From contig NZ_AUHG01000011.1 of NCBI RefSeq assembly GCF_000423065.1, positions 124,001 through 188,000 on the forward strand: a DNA stretch of 64,000 nucleotides, written 5' to 3'. Source of the DNA: Christiangramia echinicola DSM 19838 (GTDB lineage Bacteria > Bacteroidota > Bacteroidia > Flavobacteriales > Flavobacteriaceae). Every line of letters begins with the position of its first letter. The first letter of the stretch is position 1. The position numbers were made by a program, and so were the translations under genes. Below are positions 1 to 8,094 of this stretch, piece by piece. The notes under the pieces are model-generated. The model did not search any database and was not told the origin of the DNA. It saw only the letters and a list, made by a program, of their open reading frames with translations.

Positions 1-53
1 ATGAGGAAGACTTTGGTCTAAATCTGAAGAAACTTAAACAATCAATGTTATGA
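1..53 (+). CDS. C-terminal end of an unidentified upstream gene (partial)
   Basis: The third reading frame is open from the window edge to a TGA at 51-53 and encodes a short basic tail ending LKKLKQSML. Its stop codon overlaps the ATG of the next gene in an ATGA arrangement (50-53), which is typical of translational coupling and suggests one operon. Too little is present to name the product; in related genomes a sigma factor or anti-sigma-type gene would be plausible here, but nothing visible tests that. Confidence 0.45.
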   Translation, partial: EEDFGLNLKKLKQSML

Positions 54-1081
54 AAACTATCTTTATTTACTTAACCCTGGTCTTATTTACTTTTTCAAGC
101 AATTATGCCTATTGTCAGGAAGAAAAATCAAAAACGAAAGAAGAGATCCTTGAATCTAAAAGGGAGGAGATCGTTAATAATGAAAAAGAGAAGCTAAAAT
201 GGAAGGTCGAAAATATAAATAATAGGTTGGAACTGGAGGAAATCACCTCTGAAGAGGCAGAGATTCTGAAAAAAGAGGCGGCAGAACTTCACGCTAAAAA
301 TATTGAAAATCGAATCGCCATTATGGAGAATGAATATGAATTAAAGGTTCGTAATGAGAATGGCAGGGGATATATAGCCTTTGGAGATGGAGGTAAAGCT
401 ATTACTGTAAGGGTGAATGAAGAGCGCGAACATAAATATGATAAAAGGACGACTAGCGATCTCGTACTTGCAGCAGGTTTTAATAACGCCCTGGAAAAAG
501 GACAATCTTTAAATGATTCAGATTTTAAGATTGGCGGTAGCAGGTTTTTTGAAATTGGCTGGGCGTGGAAAACTCGAGTTTTTGACGATTCAAACTGGCT
601 TCGTTTAAAATACGGGTTCTCATTTATGTTTGATGGATTAAAGCCTACAGGGAATAGATACTATGTGCAGGAAGGTGACGAAACTTTTTTCCAGGATTAT
701 GAATATGATCTTGATAAATCAAAATTTAGAATGGATAAGCTGGTAGCTCCATTACATTTTGAATTTGGACCATCGTCTAAAACCGAGAGTGAAAATTACC
801 TCAGGTATTCAACTAAGGGAAAATTCAAAATTGGTCTGGGTGGTTATGCAGGATTCAACATTGGCGAGCGTCAGAAACTTAAATATAAGATCGATGGCGA
901 CAAGCAAAAGGACAAGTTAAAAGGAGATTATAATACCAATGATTTTGTTTATGGGCTTAGTGGATATTTAGGCTGGGGATGGGCAACTTTATATGCGAAA
1001 TATGACCTGAACCCGATCTTTAAAGATCCAAATCCCGAATTACATAACATTTCCTTAGGTCTGAGGTTTGATGTAGATTAA
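50..1081 (+). CDS. Exported coiled-coil / beta-barrel-like protein, unknown function
   Basis: The protein has 343 residues. Residues 1-22 form a Sec signal peptide ending near YCQ. Residues about 24-100 are very rich in Glu and Lys with a heptad-like pattern, predicting a long coiled coil. The rest (about 105-343) alternates hydrophobic and polar residues, is rich in Gly and aromatics and ends in LGLRFDVD, as in small outer-membrane beta-barrels. I read it as an outer-membrane protein with a periplasmic coiled-coil stalk. It overlaps the upstream stop by four bases (ATGA), and a hairpin terminator follows it. I do not recognise the family, and the barrel assignment rests on composition alone. 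Confidence 0.75.
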   Translation: MKTIFIYLTLVLFTFSSNYAYCQEEKSKTKEEILESKREEIVNNEKEKLKWKVENINNRLELEEITSEEAEILKKEAAELHAKNIENRIAIMENEYELKVRNENGRGYIAFGDGGKAITVRVNEEREHKYDKRTTSDLVLAAGFNNALEKGQSLNDSDFKIGGSRFFEIGWAWKTRVFDDSNWLRLKYGFSFMFDGLKPTGNRYYVQEGDETFFQDYEYDLDKSKFRMDKLVAPLHFEFGPSSKTESENYLRYSTKGKFKIGLGGYAGFNIGERQKLKYKIDGDKQKDKLKGDYNTNDFVYGLSGYLGWGWATLYAKYDLNPIFKDPNPELHNISLGLRFDVD

Positions 1082-1107
1082 TTAGCCAATATAGTTTAGA
1101 TTTATCT

Positions 1108-1152
1108 GGGCTTCAGAAATTATAATTTATATTTTTGAAGCCCTTATTTTTT
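1108..1152 (+). terminator. Rho-independent terminator
   Basis: Arms at 1108-1120 and 1131-1143 pair over 13 positions with one G-U wobble around a 10-base AT loop, followed by a T-rich tract to 1152. It lies 27 bases after the stop of the preceding gene and separates it from dnaG. Confidence 0.8.
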
Positions 1153-1190
1153 GCTAAATTTCACAAATCAAATAAAGAAAATTAAATCTT

Positions 1191-3146
1191 TTGATCTCTA
1201 AAACCACCATAGATAATGTTTTTGAAACCGCCCGGGTAGAGGAGGTTATCGGTGATTTTGTTCAGCTTAAGAGGTCAGGAAGTAACCTTAAGGGACTTAG
1301 TCCGTTCACAGATGAGCGTAGTCCCAGTTTTATGGTTTCTCCGGTAAAACAGATCTGGAAGGATTTTAGTAGTGGTAAAGGGGGGAATGTTGTGGCATTT
1401 CTAATGGAACACGAACATTTTACCTATCCGGAAGCAATCAAATATATCGCTAAGAAATATGGGATCGAAATAGAAGAAACCCAGCAGAGTGATGAGCAAA
1501 AGGAGCAGGCAAATGAGCGCGAGAGCATGTACCTGGTATCTGAATATGCCAGTGAGTTTTTTCAGAAACGCATGCATAAGACTGATGAAGGGCAGGCGAT
1601 AGGTCTAAGTTATTTTAAGGAGAGAGGTTTTACACCTGAAACGATTAAGAAATTCGATCTTGGATATTCACCTGATGATTGGGAAGTTTTTACTAAAACT
1701 GCCCTGGATGATGGTTATAAACTAGAATATCTTGAAAAAACGGGCTTAACCATAGTAAAGGAAAATAAGAGGTTCGACAGGTTCAAGGGCAGGGTGATGT
1801 TCCCAATCCATTCCATGTCTGGCCGGGTACTTGGATTTGGAGGGAGAATTCTTTCTAATACAAAAAAGGCCGCGAAATATCTCAATTCTCCTGAAAGTGA
1901 TATTTACCATAAAAGCAAGGTGCTCTACGGGATTTATCACGCCAAGCAGGCGATCGCAAAGGAGGATAATTGTTTTCTTGTTGAAGGTTATACCGATGTG
2001 ATCCAATTTCATCAAAGCGGAATTGAAAATACAGTGTCATCTTCAGGTACTGCATTAACCCCGGAGCAAATACGATTGATAAATCGGCTTACTAAAAATA
2101 TCACGGTCCTTTTTGATGGTGATGCTGCCGGAACCAGGGCCTCTTTAAGAGGAATAGATCTTATCCTGGAGCAGGGGATGAATGTAAAAGTATGTCCTTT
2201 TCCGGAAGGTGAAGATCCAGATAGTTTTGCACGTTCAAATTCTGAAGATGAATTAAGAGAGTTTTTAAAGGAAAACTCTTATGATTTTATCACCTATAAA
2301 GCCTCGCTTTTAATGGATGAGGCTAAGAATGATCCTGTTAAAAAAGCGGGATTAATTCGGGATATGGTGAATAGTATTTCGAAGATCCCAGACAACATTC
2401 AGAGAGAAGTTTACCTGCAGGAATGTTCCAGGATAATGGACATTAATGAGGATGTTCTTTATGCTACGCTGGCCCAGATAGAAAATAAAGATTCAAAATC
2501 TTCGGGTCAGCCTCAGAAAAAGAAAATGGAGGTGGTCAAGGAGAAAGAAGCTCCGAAGGCTAAAGTTGATCAACTATATGAACTGGAAAGAAAGATTATT
2601 AGTCTACTAGTACTATATGGGCGTGAAGATGGAGAGTTTCATGATATGCTCTTAAAGCAGAATGAGCATGGGGAGATGGTTTACGAGTCAGAAGTGCAGG
2701 AGGCCAAAGTTTTTGAGAAAATTTTCCTTGATCTGCAGGAAGATGAGATAGAATTTACCAATGAGGATTTTAAAGAACTATTCCAGCTACTCATCGAGAA
2801 GCTCAACAGTGAGGATGATTTTGGGGTGGAGATGATCATTAATGACCTTGAAAAGTCTCAGGCGGTTAAATTAACCGATATCCTTATGGAAGAGGAGCAG
2901 TATGAATTGCATGACTGGGAAAGGCATGATATACCTGTAAAGAAAAAGGAACAGGGAATTTCACAATATGTTACGCAAACTATACTATCCCTGAGGAGAT
3001 ATCTCGTAGGTAGAAAGATAAGTGAACTGGTTGAGGAAATGAAAGATGTGGATTCTGAAGATAACAGAACCGAAATGATCCAGGAAATTATGAGCTATAC
3101 CAGTTTAAGCACAATCCTTTCAGACAGGCTTGGCAGAGTTATGTAG
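1191..3146 (+). CDS. dnaG: DNA primase DnaG with a degenerate zinc-binding domain
   Basis: This primase makes the RNA primers for DNA replication. The order is an N-terminal CHC2-type domain (about 1-100), a catalytic core with a TOPRIM fold (EGYTD at 265-269, then DGDAAG near 310), and a C-terminal helicase-interaction region (about 450-651). The length of 651 aa is normal. The start is TTG at 1191: the N-terminus MISKTTIDNVFE matches the family and no ATG occurs before residue 48. All four usual zinc ligands are replaced (S37, T40, D58 and S61 where Cys, His, Cys and Cys are expected), although the surrounding fold residues PSF, K and GG are kept. Its 3' end overlaps the convergent regulator gene by eight bases. 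Confidence 0.97.
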   Translation: MISKTTIDNVFETARVEEVIGDFVQLKRSGSNLKGLSPFTDERSPSFMVSPVKQIWKDFSSGKGGNVVAFLMEHEHFTYPEAIKYIAKKYGIEIEETQQSDEQKEQANERESMYLVSEYASEFFQKRMHKTDEGQAIGLSYFKERGFTPETIKKFDLGYSPDDWEVFTKTALDDGYKLEYLEKTGLTIVKENKRFDRFKGRVMFPIHSMSGRVLGFGGRILSNTKKAAKYLNSPESDIYHKSKVLYGIYHAKQAIAKEDNCFLVEGYTDVIQFHQSGIENTVSSSGTALTPEQIRLINRLTKNITVLFDGDAAGTRASLRGIDLILEQGMNVKVCPFPEGEDPDSFARSNSEDELREFLKENSYDFITYKASLLMDEAKNDPVKKAGLIRDMVNSISKIPDNIQREVYLQECSRIMDINEDVLYATLAQIENKDSKSSGQPQKKKMEVVKEKEAPKAKVDQLYELERKIISLLVLYGREDGEFHDMLLKQNEHGEMVYESEVQEAKVFEKIFLDLQEDEIEFTNEDFKELFQLLIEKLNSEDDFGVEMIINDLEKSQAVKLTDILMEEEQYELHDWERHDIPVKKKEQGISQYVTQTILSLRRYLVGRKISELVEEMKDVDSEDNRTEMIQEIMSYTSLSTILSDRLGRVM

Positions 3147-3777
3147 TGTTTAATTGAAGTAATCTTGACTGGGTAATAAGATCAGCAACATTATCAACTT
3201 TCAGCTTTTTAAGTAACCTCGTTTTATAAGTACTTACGGTTTTCTCATTAATATCAAGAGCTTCTGCAATATCCTTATTTCTCTTTCCAGAAGATAGTAA
3301 ATTAAGTACTTCGGTTTCTCTGGTACTAAGCTTTTTAAACTTTGTAATTAAACTCTTACCTCTTGAAATGCCTGAATTAAGTTTCTCAGTAATCTTCCGA
3401 TTTAGATATATTCCACCCCGAGCAACCTGGTAGATCGCTTTCTCCAGGGTTTCATTATCTGTATGTTTAGAAATATATCCTGCCGCTCCGGCTTTGATAG
3501 CGCTAAGTGCATACATTTCTTCAGGATGAGAGCTAAATATTAAGGTTTTTACTTCAGGGTACTCCTGTTTAATACGTCTAATGGCGTTGATTCCATTTAT
3601 TTGGGGAAGATCTAACTCTACTATCAGGACATCTGGTGCATCTTTCTCAAGCTGATGAAATAGCTGAGTTCCGCTTCCCACTCTTCCTGTTACTTGAAGG
3701 GCCGGATTGTTCTGAAGTACACATTTTACACCTTCCAAAATAATTGGATGGTGATCTGCAATTAATACTCGATACAT
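3139..3777 (-). CDS. NarL/LuxR-family response regulator with Glu at the phosphorylation site
   Basis: The protein has 212 residues. A receiver domain (about 1-120) is followed by a LuxR-type helix-turn-helix (about 145-210; LSTRETEVLNLL, then NEKTVSTYKTRLLKKL). The position that should carry the phospho-accepting Asp is E54 (codon GAG, in LIVELDLPQING), and the second acidic-pocket residue is H9 instead of Asp; D8, S82 and K104 remain. It may therefore act independently of phosphorylation or be locked on. No sensor kinase gene is adjacent. It converges on dnaG, and nadE lies upstream on the same strand. The target genes are unknown. Confidence 0.93.
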   Translation of the reverse strand: MYRVLIADHHPIILEGVKCVLQNNPALQVTGRVGSGTQLFHQLEKDAPDVLIVELDLPQINGINAIRRIKQEYPEVKTLIFSSHPEEMYALSAIKAGAAGYISKHTDNETLEKAIYQVARGGIYLNRKITEKLNSGISRGKSLITKFKKLSTRETEVLNLLSSGKRNKDIAEALDINEKTVSTYKTRLLKKLKVDNVADLITQSRLLQLNTT

Positions 3778-3888
3778 GATTCTAAGTTAAAACAAGTCCG
3801 GGGGTAACTCGTGTTTTGGTTTTACCAACCTAAAATAAGGCTTTGACTTTTTAAAAAGTGAAAGTGCGAAATAAATTCGATAAGATGT

Positions 3889-4680
3889 TTATTTCTTCAG
3901 ATGAACGGGTATTTCGCATACCGGTATTGGGTTCATTTTGTGTTGGTTAGCATTGTTTAACTTGACGAATATGTCAAAAACTTCCTTCTTTCTTCCTTCA
4001 AAATCTTTAGAGGTTTTTCCATTCTCCTTGTTTTTCATCGCCCATTCCAGCTCGTCATATGATGCACCTAGCTGATCCTCATCACTTCGGCTATCTCCAA
4101 ATAATCCATCTGTAGGAGCTGCATTCATTATTTCCTCGATAATATTAAGATATTCGCCTAGTTCATACACTTCGCTTTTTACAAGATCTGCTATAGGGCT
4201 TAAATCTACGCCGCCATCACCATATTTTGTATAAAATCCGACACCAAAATCTTCTACTTTATTACCTGTTCCTGCAACCAGGTATTTGTGTAATCCCGCA
4301 AAATAATACAAGGTTGTCATTCTTAATCGTGCTCGTGAATTCGCCAGTGAGAGATCTAGAGTTGATGTTTCCCTGTCCTGCGGCATTGCCTTCTGAAATT
4401 CCTCGAATACAGGAGTAAGGTTAATCTCCAGGTTACTTACATTCGCAAAATTATGCTGTAATTCTTTTATATGTTTTCTTGCTCTGGAAATCTGATTCTT
4501 ATCCTGATGAATAGGCATTTCAAGGCATAAGGTAGGCATACCGGTTTTGGCACACAGAGTGGAGGTTACTGCAGAATCTATTCCTCCGCTAACACCAATA
4601 ACAAATCCATTCATATTTGCCTTGGTTGCATATTCTTTAAGCCAGTTTATAATATGGTCAGCTACTTTTTCGATCCGCAT
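3889..4680 (-). CDS. nadE: NH3-dependent NAD(+) synthetase
   Basis: NadE adenylates and amidates nicotinate adenine dinucleotide to NAD+, the last step of NAD synthesis. The PP-loop SGGIDS is at residues 31-36, and the family block GTGNKVEDFGVGFYTKYGDGG follows in the middle of the chain. At 263 aa it is the short form without the N-terminal glutaminase (nitrilase) domain, so it should use free ammonia. It is transcribed away from gldB; the 106-base gap carries divergent -7 boxes. The nadE-gldB-gldC neighbourhood is common in Flavobacteriaceae. Confidence 0.96.
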   Translation of the reverse strand: MRIEKVADHIINWLKEYATKANMNGFVIGVSGGIDSAVTSTLCAKTGMPTLCLEMPIHQDKNQISRARKHIKELQHNFANVSNLEINLTPVFEEFQKAMPQDRETSTLDLSLANSRARLRMTTLYYFAGLHKYLVAGTGNKVEDFGVGFYTKYGDGGVDLSPIADLVKSEVYELGEYLNIIEEIMNAAPTDGLFGDSRSDEDQLGASYDELEWAMKNKENGKTSKDFEGRKKEVFDIFVKLNNANQHKMNPIPVCEIPVHLKK

Positions 4681-4708
4681 AATATTGGGTGATTAAGTTT
4701 GTAAGTAA

Positions 4709-4716
4709 TACCTTTG
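4709..4716 (+). promoter_or_regulatory. -7 promoter box for gldB
   Basis: TACCTTTG is a perfect match to the Bacteroidota -7 consensus TAnnTTTG. A TTG at 4685-4687 lies 21 bases upstream and could be the -33 element. The predicted 5' leader of gldB would be about 60 bases. Confidence 0.55.
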
Positions 4717-4721
4717 TCCCA

Positions 4722-4729
4722 CAAATTTA
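4722..4729 (-). promoter_or_regulatory. -7 promoter box for nadE
   Basis: On the minus strand this reads TAAATTTG, a perfect TAnnTTTG match, about 42 bases before the nadE start. It lies only five bases from the opposite-facing gldB box, so the two polymerase footprints would overlap. No clear -33 TTG is seen. Confidence 0.45.
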
Positions 4730-4786
4730 ATACTTAATGCCAATTTTTGAAAGGCTCAGGCGTTAAAGCCTTCATAACAGAAAGCT

Positions 4787-5746
4787 ATGCTGAAGAAATT
4801 AGGGTTTTTAATTCTACTTATAAGTTTACTTTCCTGCGATAAAAAATCTGAAACCGAGGCAAAGATCGAGAAGGTCGATGCAAATTTTGAAGTGATAAGA
4901 TTTGAACAAAAGTTCGCAAAAGCTTCAGAAGAATCTTTACCAGAGTTAAAAAAAGAATACCCTTTCCTTTTCCCACAACAGTATCCAGATAGTGTCTGGG
5001 TGCAAAAAATGAATGACAGTATTCAGCAGGAAATCGAAAAAGAAGTTAAAACCGCTTTTCCGGAATTTTCAAAAGAAACAGATGATTTGCACAATCTGTT
5101 TCAGCATGTAAAATTTTACTTTCCAGATTTTCAGGTGCCAGATGTGATCACGGTAACATCTGAGGTAGATTATAAGAATAAAACCATCTATACAGGGGAT
5201 TACCTTTTTGTATCCCTGGACACCTATTTAGGAGAAGATCATAAATTCTATTTAGGAATACAGGAGTTTCTGAAAAAGAACTTTAAAAAAGATCAAATAG
5301 TTCCGGATGCTGCCGCGGAAATTGCAAAAAACTATGTTCCTAAAGCCGATTCGAGAACGTTTTTAGCTCACATGCTCCACTACGGTAAAATTCTTTATTT
5401 AAAAGATAAATTTATTCCATTCAAAAGTGATGCTGAAAAGATTGGATATAGTGAGAAGGAATTAGATTGGGTAGAGGCTAATGAAGACCAGATATGGAGG
5501 TTTTTTATTGAAAATGAACTTATCTATGATACAGACTCGCAACTGTATTCAAGATTCTTATACCCGGCGCCATTCTCTAAATTCTATTTGCAACTTGATG
5601 CGGAGTCCCCATCACGGGTGGGACAGTATATAGGGTGGAACATTATTAGATCTTTCATGGAGAAGAATGATGTTTCCATTAGAACCATGCTGAATACTTC
5701 AGCCGAAGAAATTTTTAACAAAGCGAACTATAAACCAAGGAAATAA
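4787..5746 (+). CDS. gldB: Gliding motility lipoprotein GldB
   Basis: GldB is a membrane lipoprotein required for gliding and for T9SS-related functions in flavobacteria. The signal peptide ends in a lipobox with C17 (LLISLLSC). The mature part matches the family in length (319 aa) and in motifs such as EVIRFEQKF and YPFLFPQQYPDSVW near the start and GWNIIRSFM near the end. The gldC start codon overlaps its stop by one base (TAATG), so the two are translated together. Confidence 0.95.
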   Translation: MLKKLGFLILLISLLSCDKKSETEAKIEKVDANFEVIRFEQKFAKASEESLPELKKEYPFLFPQQYPDSVWVQKMNDSIQQEIEKEVKTAFPEFSKETDDLHNLFQHVKFYFPDFQVPDVITVTSEVDYKNKTIYTGDYLFVSLDTYLGEDHKFYLGIQEFLKKNFKKDQIVPDAAAEIAKNYVPKADSRTFLAHMLHYGKILYLKDKFIPFKSDAEKIGYSEKELDWVEANEDQIWRFFIENELIYDTDSQLYSRFLYPAPFSKFYLQLDAESPSRVGQYIGWNIIRSFMEKNDVSIRTMLNTSAEEIFNKANYKPRK

Positions 5747-6084
5747 TGTCTGAATTCAAGAAATCTGAAATAAATATAGAAGTTGTAACAGATGAAAATC
5801 ATGTGCCAGAAAATATCACATGGAGTGCTCAGGATGGGAATATTTATAAAGAAGATGCTAAAGCTTTAATGCTTTCAGTTTGGGATAGTAAAGATCAGGA
5901 AACGCTGAGGATAGATCTTTGGACTAAAGAGATGCCCGTAGATGAAATGAAAAAATTCTTTCATCAAACGCTTGTTTCTATGAGTGACACCTATTTTAGA
6001 GCTACCCAGGATGACAAAATGCGTGATACTATGAAAGATTTCTGTGATTATTTTGCTGAAAAAACCGAGATCAAAAAGGGTTAA
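5746..6084 (+). CDS. gldC: Gliding motility protein GldC
   Basis: GldC is a 112-residue soluble protein with no signal peptide, so it is cytoplasmic. It is recognised by KSEINIEVVTDENHVPE at the N-terminus, the ITWSAQDG segment and its place directly after gldB. In other flavobacteria it improves but is not strictly required for gliding. It shares one base with gldB and is followed with no gap by a small unknown gene, so the three form one transcription unit. Confidence 0.95.
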   Translation: MSEFKKSEINIEVVTDENHVPENITWSAQDGNIYKEDAKALMLSVWDSKDQETLRIDLWTKEMPVDEMKKFFHQTLVSMSDTYFRATQDDKMRDTMKDFCDYFAEKTEIKKG

Positions 6085-6453
6085 TTGAAGAAGCTAATCT
6101 TTGTGTATAACGCAGATTCAGGTAAACTCAATGCCCTGATGGATTCATTGCATAAAGTGGTAAATCCATCCTCTTATTCCTGTAAATTATGTGAGTTAAC
6201 CTATGGCGCTATCGAAGAGAAAAAAGTCTGGAAAAACTTCAGGGAAAACCTCGATGTGGATACAGAATTTCTTCATAGAAATGAATTTCAGAAATTATAT
6301 GCTTCTAAATTCGGGTATAAGTTTGAATTTCCATTAATACTTGCTCAGACTGATAAAGGTCTGGAAGTATTCCTGTCTAAAAATGAGTTCTCAGAGATCT
6401 ATTATCTTGAAGAGTTGATCGATATTATCCAAACCAGGATGGAATTATATTAA
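6085..6453 (+). CDS. Small cytoplasmic protein of unknown function downstream of gldC
   Basis: The protein has 122 residues and starts at a TTG immediately after the gldC stop; MKKLIFVYNADSGKLNAL is a convincing N-terminus and no earlier start is available. A CKLC motif (near residue 33) and a thioredoxin-like beginning (LIFVYNADSGKLN) are visible. There is no signal peptide or membrane segment. Its end overlaps the convergent engB gene by four bases. I cannot assign a function; the cysteine pair could bind metal or act in redox chemistry. Confidence 0.8.
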   Translation: MKKLIFVYNADSGKLNALMDSLHKVVNPSSYSCKLCELTYGAIEEKKVWKNFRENLDVDTEFLHRNEFQKLYASKFGYKFEFPLILAQTDKGLEVFLSKNEFSEIYYLEELIDIIQTRMELY

Positions 6454-7055
6454 GAGCTACGGAGTTGTTCGTTTACATTGTCTATATAATCCAGAACTTC
6501 ATCCTGTCCTAATCCTGCAGAAGCAGAGGTAATAAAATACTCGGGCATTTCTACCCAGGTCTCCAGCATTTCTGCTTTATAATTCTCAATATTCTCCTTT
6601 AGGTTTTTCTCTTTTAACTTATCAGCTTTGGTGAAAATAATACAGAAAGGGATATTGTGTTCGCCTAGCCACTTCATGAATTCCATGTCTATAGGCTGAG
6701 GTTTATGGCGGGAGTCTATTAAAACGAAAGCGCAGATCATTTGCGTTCTCTTTTCGAAATAGGCTGTAATAAATTTTTGAAATACTTTCTTTGTGGATTT
6801 TGAAACCTGCGCATATCCATAACCCGGTAGATCTACCAGGTGCCAGTTGTTATTGATCAAAAAATGATTTATCAACTGGGTTTTTCCAGGTTTGGCAGAG
6901 GTCTTAGCAAGTGCTTTTCTGCCGGTAAGCATGTTGATCAAGGAAGATTTCCCAACATTACTACGGCCAATAAAAGCGTATTCTGGCAATGCGCTGTTTG
7001 GACACAAATCAACTTTTGAGTTGCTAACAACAAATTCAGCCGTTTTAATCTTCAT
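6450..7055 (-). CDS. engB: Ribosome biogenesis GTP-binding protein EngB/YsxC
   Basis: This essential GTPase assists large ribosomal subunit assembly. Motifs in order are G1 GRSNVGKSS (residues 30-38), G3 DLPGYGYA near 75, and G4 TKAD near 140; ITSASAGLG near the end is G5. The length of 201 aa is standard. The upstream alpha/beta hydrolase gene ends 10 bases before its start and is probably co-transcribed. Confidence 0.96.
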   Translation of the reverse strand: MKIKTAEFVVSNSKVDLCPNSALPEYAFIGRSNVGKSSLINMLTGRKALAKTSAKPGKTQLINHFLINNNWHLVDLPGYGYAQVSKSTKKVFQKFITAYFEKRTQMICAFVLIDSRHKPQPIDMEFMKWLGEHNIPFCIIFTKADKLKEKNLKENIENYKAEMLETWVEMPEYFITSASAGLGQDEVLDYIDNVNEQLRSS

Positions 7056-7065
7056 AAAAGCAATT

Positions 7066-7830
7066 TTAGATCTTACGTTCTTTCAGCCATTCGTTTAGTA
7101 ACTGGTTGAATTCTTCTGGATGTTCCATCATGGCAGCGTGCCCGCATTTGTCTATCCAGTAAAGATCTGCATCTGGTAAAAGTCGTTGAAAATCTTCAGC
7201 TACCTCTGGAGGGGTAACCGTGTCATTTTTCCCCCAGATGATACAGGTAGGAGTTTGCATTTTTGGAAGATCTTTGGCCATATTGTGACGTATGGCACTT
7301 TTTGCAATCGCCAGTGTCTTAACCAGTTTATTTCTATCGCTTACAGTAGTGTAAACTTCATCTACGATTTCTTTGGTCGCTACTTGAGGATCATAAAAAA
7401 CAGCTTCAGCTTTCTTCTTTATAAATTCGTAATCACCACGTCTTGGGTAGCTTTCTCCCATAGCATTTTCATAGAGTCCGGAGCTTCCTGTAATAACAAG
7501 TCCCTCAACGATTTCAGGATACATTTTTGTTGCAAGTAAGGCTATATGTCCTCCCAGGGAATTCCCCAGCAGGATCACTTTTTCAAAACCTTTATAATCT
7601 ATAAATTCCTTTAAATATTTGGCGAATGTGCCTACACTTGTTTTTAGAAGTGACATGGAATATAATGGCAGTTCCGGGATAAGGACTTTATATCCATTTT
7701 CCGGGAAGTAATTAATTACACCATCAAAATTACTGAGGCCTCCCATAAGTCCGTGAAGGATTACAATTGGTGTTCCTTCGCCCTTTTCAAGATATGTGAA
7801 TTTTCCCTCTTGCCTTAAGTGATCTTTCAT
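7066..7830 (-). CDS. Alpha/beta-hydrolase fold enzyme
   Basis: The protein has 254 residues and no signal peptide, so it is cytoplasmic. The oxyanion loop HGLMGG, the nucleophile elbow GNSLGG, the acid in WGKNDTVTPP and the histidine in CGHAAMMEHPEEF give a complete Ser-Asp-His triad. It resembles esterase or meta-cleavage-product-hydrolase-type enzymes, but the substrate cannot be read from the sequence. It precedes engB on the same strand with a 10-base gap. Confidence 0.9.
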   Translation of the reverse strand: MKDHLRQEGKFTYLEKGEGTPIVILHGLMGGLSNFDGVINYFPENGYKVLIPELPLYSMSLLKTSVGTFAKYLKEFIDYKGFEKVILLGNSLGGHIALLATKMYPEIVEGLVITGSSGLYENAMGESYPRRGDYEFIKKKAEAVFYDPQVATKEIVDEVYTTVSDRNKLVKTLAIAKSAIRHNMAKDLPKMQTPTCIIWGKNDTVTPPEVAEDFQRLLPDADLYWIDKCGHAAMMEHPEEFNQLLNEWLKERKI

Positions 7831-7855
7831 TGATAGCCTTTGCGGTTAGCAATCG

Positions 7856-7863
7856 CAAATATA
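7856..7863 (-). promoter_or_regulatory. -7 promoter box for the hydrolase-engB unit
   Basis: The minus strand reads TATATTTG, a perfect TAnnTTTG match, 25 bases upstream of the hydrolase start. A well-spaced TTG is not evident. Confidence 0.45.
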
Positions 7864-8037
7864 GCGATTTCGATACAAGTATAATCATTTTTGAGCAACT
7901 GCAATGGCTTTTCTACGAAGTGGGAAATTTATAAACAGCGGCTTTTTCAAAGCATATTATCCACATTTCCCCACTATTTTTCAAAATACTGAATCCTAAG
8001 TGAATAGGGCTATTTCAAAGGTTTTCAAATACATAGG

Positions 8038-8085
8038 GTGGTAAAACTTATCAACATTGTGGTAAAAAGTGGTAAATTGTGGTAA
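8038..8085 (+). promoter_or_regulatory. Probable MraZ operator: four phased GTGGTAA repeats
   Basis: GTGGTAA occurs at 8038-8044, 8059-8065, 8069-8075 and 8079-8085, with start-to-start spacings of 21, 10 and 10 bases, so all copies fall on about the same face of the helix. Direct repeats of short G-rich boxes upstream of mraZ are the known binding sites for MraZ autoregulation in other bacteria. The last copy ends 10 bases before the -7 box, fitting repression or modulation of the dcw promoter. Confidence 0.75.
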
Positions 8086-8094
8086 TATTTTCAA

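Noticed and set aside
1130-1137. TATTTTTG, a possible -7 box for dnaG
   Set aside because: It lies inside the loop and right arm of the terminator hairpin at 1108-1152, so its match to the promoter consensus is most simply explained by the T-rich stem.
3847-3862. A perfect palindrome ACTTTTTAAAAAGT upstream of the regulator gene
   Set aside because: It is composed mostly of A and T and has no T run or promoter box at a useful distance; such palindromes are common by chance in AT-rich DNA.
4751-4772. AAGGCT/AGCCTT inverted repeat in the gldB leader as a possible riboswitch or attenuator
   Set aside because: The stem is only six pairs with a 10-base loop and there is no T run or alternative pairing, so I cannot support a regulatory RNA.
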